Both the position numbers and the translations under genes were made by a program. Below the pieces are notes generated by a model, which saw only the letters and a program-made list of their open reading frames with translations, ran no database searches and was not told the DNA's origin. Below, piece after piece: positions 8,616 to 16,393 of a DNA stretch of 64,000 bases (the first letter of the stretch is position 1; every line of letters starts with the position of its first letter). The DNA comes from an uncultured Lachnospiraceae bacterium (lineage in GTDB: Bacteria > Bacillota > Clostridia > Lachnospirales > Lachnospiraceae), in contig CAJTVN010000020.1 in the NCBI GenBank assembly GCA_910579685.1, forward strand, positions 25,046 to 89,045. The letters run 5' to 3'.

Positions 8616-9953
8616 ATGGCAGCAGAGGAAACGCTTTTAAAGCGGGTGTTACCCCACAGCATGGAAGCGGAGCAATCGGTGATCGGTGCGATGATTATGG
8701 ACAGAGAGGCGATTACGGTCGCTTCCGAGATCATCAGCGGTGATGACTTTTACGGAAAGCAGTATGGAGTTCTCTTTGAGGCAATGGTGGAGCTCAACGA
8801 TGAGGGGAAACCGGTTGATCTTGTCACTCTCCAGGATCGTCTGCGGGAAAAGGATATTCCTCCCGAGGCCAGCAGCCCGGAGTTTATCAGGGATCTGATT
8901 ACGGCGGTTCCCACTTCGGCCAATATCAGGTATTATGCCGGGATCGTCGCGGAAAAGTCAACGCTCCGCAGGCTGATACGCTTAAATGAGGAGATTGCCA
9001 ATACCTGCTATGCGGGGAAGGAAAACCTGGAAGTGATTTTGGAGGACACGGAAAAGCGGGTATTTGAGCTGGTCCAGAAGCGAAACACAGGAGATTTTGT
9101 GCCGATCCGGCAGGTAGTCATGAATGCCATGGACAAAATCGAGAAAGCCTCCAAAAACAAAGGAAATGTGACAGGCATCGCAACCGGTTTTATTGACCTG
9201 GATTACAAGACGGCGGGACTGCAGCCGTCCGATCTGGTACTGATTGCGGCAAGGCCTTCCATGGGAAAAACCGCTTTCGTACTGAACCTGGCCCAGCACA
9301 TCGCCTTTAAGCTGAACCAGACGGTGGCAATTTTCAGTCTGGAAATGTCAAAGGAACAGTTGGTAAACCGCCTTTTTTCCCTGGAATCCAGAGTGGATTC
9401 CCAGCATCTTCGGACGGGAAACCTCTCGGACATGGACTGGGAGAAGCTGATCGAAAGTGCGGGGGTCATCGGAAAGTCCAATCTGATCATAGACGATACG
9501 CCGGGCATCAGCATTTCGGAGCTTCGCTCCAAATGCCGGAAATACAAACTGGAGCACAACCTGCAGCTGATCATTATCGACTACCTGCAGCTGATGAGCG
9601 GAAGCGGCAGAGGAAGTGAATCCAGGCAGCAGGAAATCTCGGATATTTCTAGATCGCTGAAAGCCCTTGCCAGAGAGCTGAATGTGCCGGTTATCGCACT
9701 CTCTCAGCTCAGTCGCGCGGTGGAACAGCGTCCGGATCACAGGCCTATGTTATCGGATCTGCGTGAATCGGGAGCGATCGAGCAGGATGCGGACGTGGTA
9801 ATGTTTATTTACAGGGATGATTATTACAACAAAGACACGGACAAAAAAGGAATTGCGGAAATCATTATAGCTAAGCAGAGGAACGGCCCGATTGGAACCA
9901 TTGAACTTGTGTGGCTGCCGGATTACACAAAGTTTGCAAATATGGAACACTAA
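8616..9953 (+). CDS. dnaB: Replicative DNA helicase DnaB
   Basis: A 445-residue hexameric helicase that unwinds DNA at the fork. The N-terminal primase-interacting domain (PHSMEAEQSVIGAMIMD) spans about 1-150. The RecA-like motor begins near 175 with Walker A ARPSMGKTAF, then SLEMSKEQL, Walker B IIIDYLQLM, VIALSQLSRAVEQR and SDLRESGAIEQDADVV. All motor motifs are intact and no intein is present. A strong terminator follows at 9987-10018. Confidence 0.97.
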   Translation: MAAEETLLKRVLPHSMEAEQSVIGAMIMDREAITVASEIISGDDFYGKQYGVLFEAMVELNDEGKPVDLVTLQDRLREKDIPPEASSPEFIRDLITAVPTSANIRYYAGIVAEKSTLRRLIRLNEEIANTCYAGKENLEVILEDTEKRVFELVQKRNTGDFVPIRQVVMNAMDKIEKASKNKGNVTGIATGFIDLDYKTAGLQPSDLVLIAARPSMGKTAFVLNLAQHIAFKLNQTVAIFSLEMSKEQLVNRLFSLESRVDSQHLRTGNLSDMDWEKLIESAGVIGKSNLIIDDTPGISISELRSKCRKYKLEHNLQLIIIDYLQLMSGSGRGSESRQQEISDISRSLKALARELNVPVIALSQLSRAVEQRPDHRPMLSDLRESGAIEQDADVVMFIYRDDYYNKDTDKKGIAEIIIAKQRNGPIGTIELVWLPDYTKFANMEH

Positions 9954-9986
9954 AAACAGAATTAAAGCGTATGATACGACATTACA

Positions 9987-10018
9987 AAAGAGGACAAGTG
10001 TGGAGCTGTCCTCTTTTT
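9987..10018 (+). terminator. Terminator after dnaB
   Basis: AAAAGAGGACA (9987-9997) pairs with TGTCCTCTTTT (10008-10018) around a short loop and runs into T5. Confidence 0.85.
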
Positions 10019-10070
10019 GCATATTGGTAAAAGGGAAAAGACAATTTATTATTGTAAAAGGAGGAATTTT

Positions 10071-10823
10071 ATGAAGCAAGCAGAAAAATTTTACTTGATT
10101 TCCGACACCGCAAAACAGGTGCAGGTGGAATCCCATGTGCTCAGATATTGGGAGGACGAGCTTAAGCTTCCCATCAAGCGCAATGAGATGGGACACCGTT
10201 ACTACACGGAGGAGGACATTGCAAGGTTCAAGGAGATAAGAAATCTTAAGGAGCAGGGATTTCAGCTGAAGGCAATCCGAAGCATGCTTCTCAAGGGCGG
10301 CCTGAATCCATCCGTATTGATGGGGGAGCAGACAGAATCCCCCTGCGTCCCGGAGGCTCCTGAAATTGGGGAAAAAGGCAAACGCCATGTTGTGATGGTC
10401 AATAAGGGCGAGTTTGTCCCGATTTCCGAGGAGAGCAGGGAAGCGAAAAGCTATCGCCTGCAGCAGCTGCTCCAGAATATGATCACGGAAGCCGTCCGCA
10501 ACAATAACCAGGAGGTATGCGAGGAGATCAAGGAGACCCTTTTGAAGGAGCTGGATTATCAGTTCCGTCTTCAGGAGGAAAAGGAGGACGAAAGGGAGGA
10601 GATGCGCGCGAACCGCCAGGAAGAGCACTATCGTCAGATAGACGAGCTGATTCGGACCCGCAATAAGAGAAAGGCGCCGAAAAAGAAGCGAGAGAAAGAA
10701 AAGGAGCCTCAGGAGGAAAAGAAGGAAGAAGTGGACGAGCTGTTAAAGGAGGAGAATCCGGAAGCGGCAGATGTAAAACCCAGGAAAAAGTTTTTGTTTG
10801 GAAAAAAGCGTTCAGTCAGTTGA
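10071..10823 (+). CDS. MerR-family DNA-binding protein with long charged tail
   Basis: A 250-residue protein with an N-terminal MerR winged helix (YLISDTAKQVQVESHVLRYW, then MGHRYYTEEDIARFKEIRNLK, about residues 8-80). A C-terminal region follows that becomes extremely rich in Lys and Glu (about 150-240), likely coiled coil or disordered. The start at 10071 has a perfect AAAGGAGG (10057-10064). The N-terminal half resembles RacA or other MerR-like chromosome-associated factors more than the drug-binding MerR regulators, since no ligand domain is visible. Its stop codon lies inside the loop-flanking stem of the terminator at 10805-10834. Confidence 0.8.
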   Translation: MKQAEKFYLISDTAKQVQVESHVLRYWEDELKLPIKRNEMGHRYYTEEDIARFKEIRNLKEQGFQLKAIRSMLLKGGLNPSVLMGEQTESPCVPEAPEIGEKGKRHVVMVNKGEFVPISEESREAKSYRLQQLLQNMITEAVRNNNQEVCEEIKETLLKELDYQFRLQEEKEDEREEMRANRQEEHYRQIDELIRTRNKRKAPKKKREKEKEPQEEKKEEVDELLKEENPEAADVKPRKKFLFGKKRSVS

Positions 10824-10834
10824 CTGAACGCTTT
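10805..10834. terminator. Bidirectional terminator between MerR gene and ferredoxin
   Basis: A perfect 14-bp stem, AAAGCGTTCAGTCA and its complement around GT. On the minus strand it is followed by T6, so it ends the ferredoxin transcript, and on the plus strand it overlaps the MerR stop codon. Confidence 0.85.
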
Positions 10835-10858
10835 CACTCTCATCTCTGAAGACTGCTT

Positions 10859-11029
10859 TTATTCCTCGGAAATAGCACCGGTAGGACATGCGCCTGCGCA
10901 GGAACCGCAGCTGATGCAGGTATTGGGATCGATCTCAAACTTGCCGTCTCCCTCGGAAATAGCGCCTACGGGACACTGGCCGGCACAAGCGCCGCAAGAA
11001 ACACAAACATCACTGATTACAAAAGCCAT
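10859..11029 (-). CDS. 2[4Fe-4S] ferredoxin
   Basis: A 56-residue clostridial-type ferredoxin, too short for most gene lists. Two CxxCxxCxxxCP clusters are complete: Cys9-12-15-19 and Cys38-41-44-48, each followed by a PxGAI turn. It carries low-potential electrons between enzymes such as pyruvate:ferredoxin oxidoreductase, hydrogenase or Rnf. AAGGAGG lies upstream of the ATG. It is in the same direction as pflA but separated from it by 138 bp with its own promoter and a distinctive operator-like region (11052-11084). Confidence 0.96.
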   Translation of the reverse strand: MAFVISDVCVSCGACAGQCPVGAISEGDGKFEIDPNTCISCGSCAGACPTGAISEE

Positions 11030-11051
11030 AATAGAATCCTCCTTAAAAATA

Positions 11052-11123
11052 TATCAATAGCCTGATTGATATTTTGTTATCAATATCTCTAATTATTTTA
11101 ATATAAATAAGCGGCAAATACAA
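11052..11123 (-). promoter_or_regulatory. Ferredoxin promoter with three-half-site operator
   Basis: Reading the minus strand, TTGTAT (11118-11123), a 17-bp spacer and TAAAAT (11095-11100) form a promoter. Just downstream of the expected start site are three 7-bp half-sites in alternating orientation with exact 6-bp gaps: TATCAAT at 11052-11058, ATTGATA at 11065-11071, and TATCAAT at 11078-11084. The regularity suggests cooperative binding of a dimeric repressor. The spacing is not that of Fnr (TTGAT-N4-ATCAA). Confidence 0.55.
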
Positions 11124-11167
11124 GTACAAAAACTGCAGGAATACAAAAACTTTACGATCCGGAAGAG

Positions 11168-11932
11168 CTAGTTTTCGCCCGCACCGGCTTTTTCACGTCG
11201 TTTGCGGATCCCCTCCAGAATCACCTGTTTTTTCTCGACCACCTTGTTCTTGTCCATGGCGGGAACTCCGGCAAGTTTGTAGGTCATGCCAAGCTTCTTG
11301 TACTTGGTCTCTCCCATGGTGTGATAGGGGAGCACGTCCAGCGCCTTGAGGTTGGAAAACTGACCGATAAAATAGCCAAGGTCAAACAGATACTTATCGT
11401 CATCCGTGATCCCGGGAACTACCACGTGGCGGATCCACATATCCACGTGCCTGTCGTTCAGGTAAGCGGCAAAGGCAAGAATCCCGTCGTTGGGCTGTGA
11501 GGTGAGCTCTTTGTGCTTTTCCGGGTCAATGTGCTTGATATCCAGCATCACCAGATCCGTAAGCTCCATCAGACGGTCAAGCTTTTTGATGAACTCCGTA
11601 TTTTCGGGTTTAAAGGCAATGCCTGAGGAATCGATGCAGGTATGCACGTTTTTCTCTTTGGCGATGGTGAAGAGATCAATCAGGAAATCCACCTGCATGA
11701 GCGGCTCCCCGCCGGTCACGGTGATTCCGCCGTTTTTGTAAAAATCTTTATTCCGTTCGTACTGTTCAAAAATTTCCTCCGGCTCCATCATGGTCCCCCC
11801 GGTCATGGCCCAGGTATCCGGATTGTGACAATAGGCACAGCGCATGGGACATCCCTGCACGAACACGACGAAACGTGTGCCGGGGCCGTCCACGGTGCCG
11901 AAGCTTTCGAGTGAATGTATTCTGCCTTGCAT
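11168..11932 (-). CDS. pflA: Pyruvate formate-lyase activating enzyme
   Basis: A 254-residue radical SAM enzyme that installs the glycyl radical on pyruvate formate-lyase. It begins MQGRIHSLESFGTVDGPGTR and has the CxxxCxxC cluster motif (GCPMRCAYCHNPDTW, about residues 29-43) with no extra ferredoxin-like insert, as expected of PflA. GGEPLMQ and the LDIKH segment also match. Its substrate is encoded nearby on the same strand, but the two are separated by the plus-strand DUF2975/HTH pair, so pflA has its own promoter at 11983-12011. Confidence 0.95.
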   Translation of the reverse strand: MQGRIHSLESFGTVDGPGTRFVVFVQGCPMRCAYCHNPDTWAMTGGTMMEPEEIFEQYERNKDFYKNGGITVTGGEPLMQVDFLIDLFTIAKEKNVHTCIDSSGIAFKPENTEFIKKLDRLMELTDLVMLDIKHIDPEKHKELTSQPNDGILAFAAYLNDRHVDMWIRHVVVPGITDDDKYLFDLGYFIGQFSNLKALDVLPYHTMGETKYKKLGMTYKLAGVPAMDKNKVVEKKQVILEGIRKRREKAGAGEN

Positions 11933-11982
11933 AATTGGTTCTCCCTTCCCGTGTATTGATAACAGGTAAATCTGCTTCTTAT

Positions 11983-12011
11983 AGTATAGCAGAAAACAGT
12001 AAAAAAACCAA
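11983..12011 (-). promoter_or_regulatory. pflA promoter
   Basis: On the minus strand, TTGGTT (12006-12011), a 17-bp spacer and TATACT (11983-11988) lie about 50 bp before the pflA start. Confidence 0.55.
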
Positions 12012-12036
12012 TACCCACAGAAAAAATGAAATGGAT

Positions 12037-12096
12037 TAAATATTTAATGATAAACATTAAATATTTATTGACAAACATATAAAATGAGGCTAGAAT
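12037..12096 (+). promoter_or_regulatory. Promoter with abutting 13-bp palindrome upstream of the DUF2975 gene
   Basis: TTGACA (12068-12073), a 17-bp spacer and TAGAAT (12091-12096) form a near-consensus promoter. Immediately upstream is a perfect inverted repeat with 13-bp arms (12037-12049 and 12055-12067) of sequence TAAATATTTAATG and its complement. It is a likely operator, perhaps for the small HTH protein encoded by the same operon. Confidence 0.6.
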
Positions 12097-12118
12097 GAAA
12101 TGAGAAAGGAGAAGAAAA

Positions 12119-12658
12119 ATGAGTGGAGAGAACGCAAAGATTGAAAAAATCAAAAAGAGCAGCCGGATAGCCTTTATCGTGACGAATATCACAAAGATTG
12201 TGGCCATCGTGGGAGCTGTCGCATGCATACTGGGGGGCGGCGCAATTTATAAATTCAGGGACCTGATCAACGAGGTTCTGGCGTCGGAGATCACGAATGA
12301 AGCCATCCGGGAGAAGGATGTGAGGAGCCTGGAACGGTTTGTGGGAATCACGGTGGCAGAGAGCGGGCAGGCGGCCCAGGCGCTGGCCTGGGAGGTCATC
12401 ACCGGAAGCGTTATCCTGATCTGCATGGCGGTGGTGCTTCACTTTGTGGCGAAAATCTTTAAAGACATTCAGGAGAGCTATACGCCCTTTCAGCCCGGGA
12501 TCATCCGGAATCTGAAAATACCGCTGGTGCTGATCACGGTTATGGAGCTGAAATCCAGCCTTTTAATCGGACTTCTTATCGGCCTTACGTCCTGGTGCGT
12601 GGTGAGTATTTTTGAGTATGGCTGCGAGCTGCAGAGGCAGTCGGATGAAACACTGTGA
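12119..12658 (+). CDS. DUF2975-like membrane protein
   Basis: A 179-residue integral membrane protein with four predicted helices: FIVTNITKIVAIVGAVACIL near residue 25, a second around 90-115, a third around 135-150 and a fourth near 155-175. The topology, length and downstream YozG-like HTH partner match DUF2975. The family occurs widely in Firmicutes as a membrane protein plus small Cro/CI regulator pair of unknown function. A good AAAGGAGAAG precedes the ATG. The pair is transcribed against both flanking minus-strand pyruvate formate-lyase genes, so it looks like an insertion into that locus. Confidence 0.7.
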   Translation: MSGENAKIEKIKKSSRIAFIVTNITKIVAIVGAVACILGGGAIYKFRDLINEVLASEITNEAIREKDVRSLERFVGITVAESGQAAQALAWEVITGSVILICMAVVLHFVAKIFKDIQESYTPFQPGIIRNLKIPLVLITVMELKSSLLIGLLIGLTSWCVVSIFEYGCELQRQSDETL

Positions 12659-12676
12659 GGATGGGAGGTGACGGGA

Positions 12677-12892
12677 ATGGCGATTATTTTGAGACTGGAC
12701 AGAGTGATGGCGGATCGGAAGATTTCCCTGAACGAGCTGGCGGAAAAGGTGGGGATAGCCAACGTGAACCTTTCCAATATCAAGACGGGCAAGATCAGCG
12801 CCATCCGGTTCTCAACCCTGAATGCGATCTGCGACGTGCTGGACTGCCAGCCGGGAGATATTCTGGAATTTCGCAGGGATGAACAGAGATAA
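12677..12892 (+). CDS. YozG-like Cro/CI-type HTH regulator
   Basis: A 71-residue single-domain DNA-binding protein. The HTH covers about residues 10-65 (LDRVMADRKISLNELAEKVG, then NLSNIKTGKISAIRFSTLNAIC and CQPGDILEF). It matches the YozG group that accompanies DUF2975 proteins. The ATG at 12677 is chosen over GTG 12668 because GGGAGGTG lies 7-10 bp upstream. It is 18 bp after the membrane gene and ends just before a perfect terminator. Likely autoregulator of the operon through the palindrome at 12037-12067 (inference). Confidence 0.85.
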   Translation: MAIILRLDRVMADRKISLNELAEKVGIANVNLSNIKTGKISAIRFSTLNAICDVLDCQPGDILEFRRDEQR

Positions 12893-12902
12893 GAGAGAAA
12901 AA

Positions 12903-12934
12903 TAAGCCCCGGCCAATGATTTGGCCGGGGCTTA
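12903..12934. terminator. Bidirectional terminator between HTH gene and PFL operon
   Basis: A perfect 14-bp stem TAAGCCCCGGCCAA and its complement around TGAT. It serves both the plus-strand HTH gene and the minus-strand glycyl-radical gene, and T5 follows in the minus direction. Confidence 0.88.
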
Positions 12935-12944
12935 AAAGCGTTAA

Positions 12945-13184
12945 TTAGATAGCCTCGTGGAAGGTACGGGAAATAACGTCAGCCTGCTGCTCGGGTGTCA
13001 ACTTGATGAAGTTAACAGCGTATCCGGAAACACGGATAGTGAGCTGAGGATAATTCTCGGGATGCTTCTGAGCATCTAATAAGGTGTCTCTGTTTAACAC
13101 GTTAACGTTAAGGTGATGTCCGCCTTTGGTTGCGTAACCGTCTAACAATGATACTAAGTTATCTACCTGTGTAGAATTTGACAT
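12945..13184 (-). CDS. Separate glycyl-radical subunit of pyruvate formate-lyase (GrcA/YfiD-like)
   Basis: A 79-residue protein equal to the C-terminal domain of pyruvate formate-lyase. It carries HHLNVNVLNRDTLLDAQKHP, then the radical loop RVSGYAVNF with Gly54 as the expected radical site, and the closing LTPEQQADVISRTF. Stand-alone copies (GrcA/YfiD) in E. coli repair oxygen-damaged PFL. Here, however, the catalytic chain upstream ends before this domain, so this protein must supply the only radical site for that chain. It has its own GGAGGTAAAG ribosome binding site and follows the 67-residue gene by 20 bp. Confidence 0.93.
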   Translation of the reverse strand: MSNSTQVDNLVSLLDGYATKGGHHLNVNVLNRDTLLDAQKHPENYPQLTIRVSGYAVNFIKLTPEQQADVISRTFHEAI

Positions 13185-13204
13185 GATAATCTTTACCTCC
13201 TGTA

Positions 13205-13408
13205 TTAATGAAAATCATCCAACCCATCCTCCAGGGTGGGAACGCTGCACGCAAGGGGTGTCCTGGAGCAATCCGTGCATCCCATGGTCTGAACATTTTT
13301 GGATTCCTCGCCCTCGGCGTCGCAGTCCACGTTTACGTGTCCCACACCCATTGCCATGCCGGAATCCAGCATCTTTACAAGATCGTCAACCATATTTTTC
13401 TCGTCCAT
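13205..13408 (-). CDS. Cysteine-rich paralogue of the glycyl-radical N-terminal region
   Basis: A 67-residue protein I do not know from any named family, encoded between the two halves of pyruvate formate-lyase with its own GGAGGTAACG site. Residues 7-27 align without gaps to residues 7-27 of the glycyl-radical chain: Val7, Asp8, Leu10, Val11, Leu14, Asp15, Gly21, His24, Asn26 and Val27 are identical. After that the radical loop is absent and a tail with Cys29, Cys44, Cys47 and Cys54 (CTDC) takes its place. It may occupy the same docking groove on the catalytic chain, act as an assembly factor or plug, or bind a metal or cluster. All of these are inferences. Confidence 0.75.
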   Translation of the reverse strand: MDEKNMVDDLVKMLDSGMAMGVGHVNVDCDAEGEESKNVQTMGCTDCSRTPLACSVPTLEDGLDDFH

Positions 13409-13459
13409 TACGTTACCTCCCTGAATTATGAGTTTTTATATTTTGACAGTTATATTTGC

Positions 13460-15499
13460 TTATTTGCTCAGATCTAACTCGATATCGCCTGCGAATACGG
13501 CATCTTCCTTGCCCAGAGCTCCGGGGATGATGGTGAAGGTATTGGAAATACCATCCTGTGCATCCTTGAAAGGAAGCTTGGATACGGAGGACAGAGATGC
13601 TACTGCACCATGAGTGTCGCGTCCATGCATCGGGTTTGCACCGGGAGCAAAAGGCTGTCCCTTCTTACGTCCGTCAGGTGTATTGCCTGTAGCCTTACCA
13701 TAGGTCACATTGGACGTGATGGTGAGGATGGATGTGGTGGGAACGCCTTCCCTGTAGGTGTGATGTCTTCTGATAGCTGTCATGAATCTGTGAACCACTT
13801 CCTGTGCGATGCTGTCAACACGGTCGTCGTCGTTGCCGTATTTCGGGAAGTCGCCTGTTGTCTTGAAGTCCACGATAACGCCGTCTTCATCCCTGATTAC
13901 TTCAACCTTTGCATACTTGATTGCGGACAGGGAGTCAGCCACGATGGACAGACCAGCCACACCTGTTGCGAAATAACGCTTAACGTCTCTGTCATGAAGA
14001 GCCATCTCCGCTCTCTCATAGCAGTATTTATCATGCATGTAGTGGATAATATTCAGAGTGTTTACATACACATCCGCCTGCCACTCCAGCATATCCATGA
14101 ATTTGCTCCAAACATCATCATAGTCGAGAACATCGCCTTCAACCGGACGATACTTGGGTCCAACCTGCTTCTTGGTAACTTCGTCCACACCGCCGTTTAA
14201 AGCGTAAAGCAGACATTTTGCAACGTTTGCGCGAGCGCCGAAGAACTGCATTTCCTTACCGATTACCATGGAGGATACGCAGCATGCGATACCGTAGTCG
14301 TCGCCGTGGGTAGCTCTCATGAGATCATCGTTCTCATACTGGATGGAAGAGGTCTGGATGGACATCTTAGCGCAGTATTTCTTCCAGCTTGCAGGAAGCC
14401 TGGTGGACCAGAGAACGGTCAGGTTGGGTTCGGGGCTGGGCCCTAAGTTTGTCAGGGTGTGCAGATAACGGAAGCTCATCTTGGTTACCATGTGACGGCC
14501 GTCAACACCAACGCCTGCCAGAGATTCGGTTACCCATACAGGGTCGCCTGCGAAGATCTGGTTGTACTCGGGAGTACGCGCGAATTTGATCAGACGCAGC
14601 TTCATGATGAAGTGGTCAACAAACTCCTGGATCTCCTGCTCGGTAAAGGTGCCTGCGGCAAGGTCTCTCTCCGCATAGCAGTCAAGGAAGGTGGAAGTAC
14701 GGCCAAGGCTCATTGCCGCACCGTTCTGCTCCTTCACTGCGCACAGATATCCGAAGTAAACCGCCTGGATTGCTTCCTTTACATTGGTAGCGGGCTTGGA
14801 AATATCGCAGCCATAGGATGCAGCCATTTCCTTCATCATCTTGAGAGCCACCATCTGTTCGGAGAGCTCTTCGCGAAGGCGGATTACGTCGTCGGTCATA
14901 ACGCGTCCGGTGGAATCCTTCTGCGCCTGCTTATCCTGAATCAGATAATCAATACCATACAGAGCGACACGCCTGTAGTCGCCGATGATACGTCCGCGGC
15001 CGTAAGCGTCCGGAAGACCTGTGATGATATGTGAGGAACGGCATGCTCTCATTTCCTGATTGTATGCGTCGAAGCAGCCTGCGTTATGTGTCTTTCTGTG
15101 AGTTGAGAAGAACTCGCTGATCTCAGGGTCTACTTCGTAGCCGTTGTCGGAGCAGGCTTTCTCTGCCATTCTGATACCGCCGTAAGGCTGAAGAGAACGT
15201 TTGAAGGGCTTATCGGTCTGGAATCCAACGATCTTTTCCTTGGATTTGTCAAGATAACCAGGTCCGTGTGACGTGATTGTGGATACTACCTTGGTATCCA
15301 TATCGAGAACACCGCCTGCTTCGCGCTCTTTCTTCTGCAGATCAAGCACGATCTGCCATAAATCCTTTGTGTCCTGTGTAGCTTCGGCTAAGAAGGATTC
15401 GTCACCATCATAAGGATGGTAGTTTCTCTGAATGAAGTCGCGGACATTAACCTCATTTTCCCATTTGCCGGGTACAAAATTGTTCCATTCTGGTCTCAT
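13460..15499 (-). CDS. pflB: Pyruvate formate-lyase catalytic chain, lacking the glycyl-radical domain
   Basis: A 679-residue chain converting pyruvate and CoA to acetyl-CoA and formate. The two active-site cysteines are Cys406-Cys407 (GIACCVSS), and GRGRIIGDYRRVALYG, SLGRTSTF and MHGRDTHGAVASLSSVSK are typical PFL. The usual single chain is about 759 residues and ends with the RVSGYAV glycyl loop. This one stops after GALGKEDAVFAGDIELDLSK, just before that domain. 679 plus the 79 residues of the downstream protein gives 758. The start MRPEWNNF follows AGGAGG; longer in-frame upstream extension has no support. Highly biased codons suggest strong expression. Confidence 0.95.
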   Translation of the reverse strand: MRPEWNNFVPGKWENEVNVRDFIQRNYHPYDGDESFLAEATQDTKDLWQIVLDLQKKEREAGGVLDMDTKVVSTITSHGPGYLDKSKEKIVGFQTDKPFKRSLQPYGGIRMAEKACSDNGYEVDPEISEFFSTHRKTHNAGCFDAYNQEMRACRSSHIITGLPDAYGRGRIIGDYRRVALYGIDYLIQDKQAQKDSTGRVMTDDVIRLREELSEQMVALKMMKEMAASYGCDISKPATNVKEAIQAVYFGYLCAVKEQNGAAMSLGRTSTFLDCYAERDLAAGTFTEQEIQEFVDHFIMKLRLIKFARTPEYNQIFAGDPVWVTESLAGVGVDGRHMVTKMSFRYLHTLTNLGPSPEPNLTVLWSTRLPASWKKYCAKMSIQTSSIQYENDDLMRATHGDDYGIACCVSSMVIGKEMQFFGARANVAKCLLYALNGGVDEVTKKQVGPKYRPVEGDVLDYDDVWSKFMDMLEWQADVYVNTLNIIHYMHDKYCYERAEMALHDRDVKRYFATGVAGLSIVADSLSAIKYAKVEVIRDEDGVIVDFKTTGDFPKYGNDDDRVDSIAQEVVHRFMTAIRRHHTYREGVPTTSILTITSNVTYGKATGNTPDGRKKGQPFAPGANPMHGRDTHGAVASLSSVSKLPFKDAQDGISNTFTIIPGALGKEDAVFAGDIELDLSK

Positions 15500-15569
15500 T
15501 TTGCGTAAGCCTCCTGTTATTTTATTGTATTTATCTGAGCATAAAAAACTATGCTGATACCGTACTTTC

Positions 15570-15598
15570 ATTATATGTTACAAGCTCTTTAAAATCAA
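15570..15598 (-). promoter_or_regulatory. Promoter of the split PFL operon
   Basis: On the minus strand TTGATT (15593-15598), a 17-bp spacer and TATAAT (15570-15575) form a strong promoter. The leader contains a hairpin GCATA-TATGC at about 15540-15555. Confidence 0.7.
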
Positions 15599-15685
15599 GC
15601 AAGGGAATGTATTTTTTTACAAACAAAAAGACAATTTAATGGAAAATTTAGAAAGAATCACTAAAGTGCAGATCCCGCCTTCCGT

Positions 15686-16291
15686 TTAATCGGGCATGGT
15701 CTCCTGGCTTTGGATCAGCTGCCGGATCGCATGGAACAAATAGGGCTTTAAATCGTCGATTTCGGTTGGTTCCTTGTAAAGGATCGAGCTGTAGCAGCAG
15801 GAGCTTACCAGCTCAACAATCATAAAGAGAAGCACCTCGGGATTCCGAAAGGCCCGGGGAGAGTCCTCGAATATCCGGTAGACATTGTAAAAATCAACAC
15901 CGGCGCTGCTCCCGGCGGAAATCAGCTCGTTTTTGAAGATGGCCCAGCTCAGATTCTTGGATATAAAGTTGAGGAGGGATTTGTCATTCTTGAACTGCTC
16001 GATGATGTTGTCAACCACAAAGATCATCCGCTCATCCAGCCCTGTCAGGCCGGTTTCCAGAAGAGCGGCTTCCGCCACGGAAAAAATTTGGGTCGCCTTG
16101 TGGGCGATCAGCTTGTTGCGGATGTCATACTTGTCCCGGAAATAGAGGTAAAAGGTTCCCTTGGCCACGCCTGCCGCCTCCACGATATTGTTGATGGTGG
16201 TTTTGGTGATGCCCTGGGAGATAAACAGCTCAAAGGCCGTATTCAGGAGAGCCTCCCTCTTTTGCTTTTTGTTCAGATCTGATTTCTTCAT
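15686..16291 (-). CDS. TetR-family repressor
   Basis: A 201-residue regulator with an N-terminal TetR helix-turn-helix (ALLNTAFELFISQGITKTTI, then AGVAKGTFYLYFRDKYDIRN, about residues 14-60) and an all-helical ligand domain. It is divergent from the MMPL transporter gene. Two TGAC-N5-GTCA palindromes in the transporter promoter are the probable binding sites. Its own promoter reads TTGACT-16-TATAAT on the minus strand (16330-16357). Ligand unknown; membrane-active or lipid-like compounds are plausible given the target. Confidence 0.92.
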   Translation of the reverse strand: MKKSDLNKKQKREALLNTAFELFISQGITKTTINNIVEAAGVAKGTFYLYFRDKYDIRNKLIAHKATQIFSVAEAALLETGLTGLDERMIFVVDNIIEQFKNDKSLLNFISKNLSWAIFKNELISAGSSAGVDFYNVYRIFEDSPRAFRNPEVLLFMIVELVSSCCYSSILYKEPTEIDDLKPYLFHAIRQLIQSQETMPD

Positions 16292-16329
16292 ACACTGCCC
16301 GACCTTTCCGGCTTTGCCGCTACGTCTTC

Positions 16330-16357
16330 ATTATAAGGTAAAAAGAAGAAAAGTCAA
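16330..16357 (-). promoter_or_regulatory. tetR-family gene promoter
   Basis: On the minus strand TTGACT (16352-16357), a 16-bp spacer and TATAAT (16330-16335). Confidence 0.65.
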
Positions 16358-16393
16358 AGAAATTTCCGTTTATATTTTTTTAGAATTAATTTA

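Noticed and set aside
11052..11084. Fnr/Crp binding site before ferredoxin
   Set aside because: The half-sites are separated by 6 bp around 7-bp arms, not the TTGAT-N4-ATCAA spacing of Fnr.
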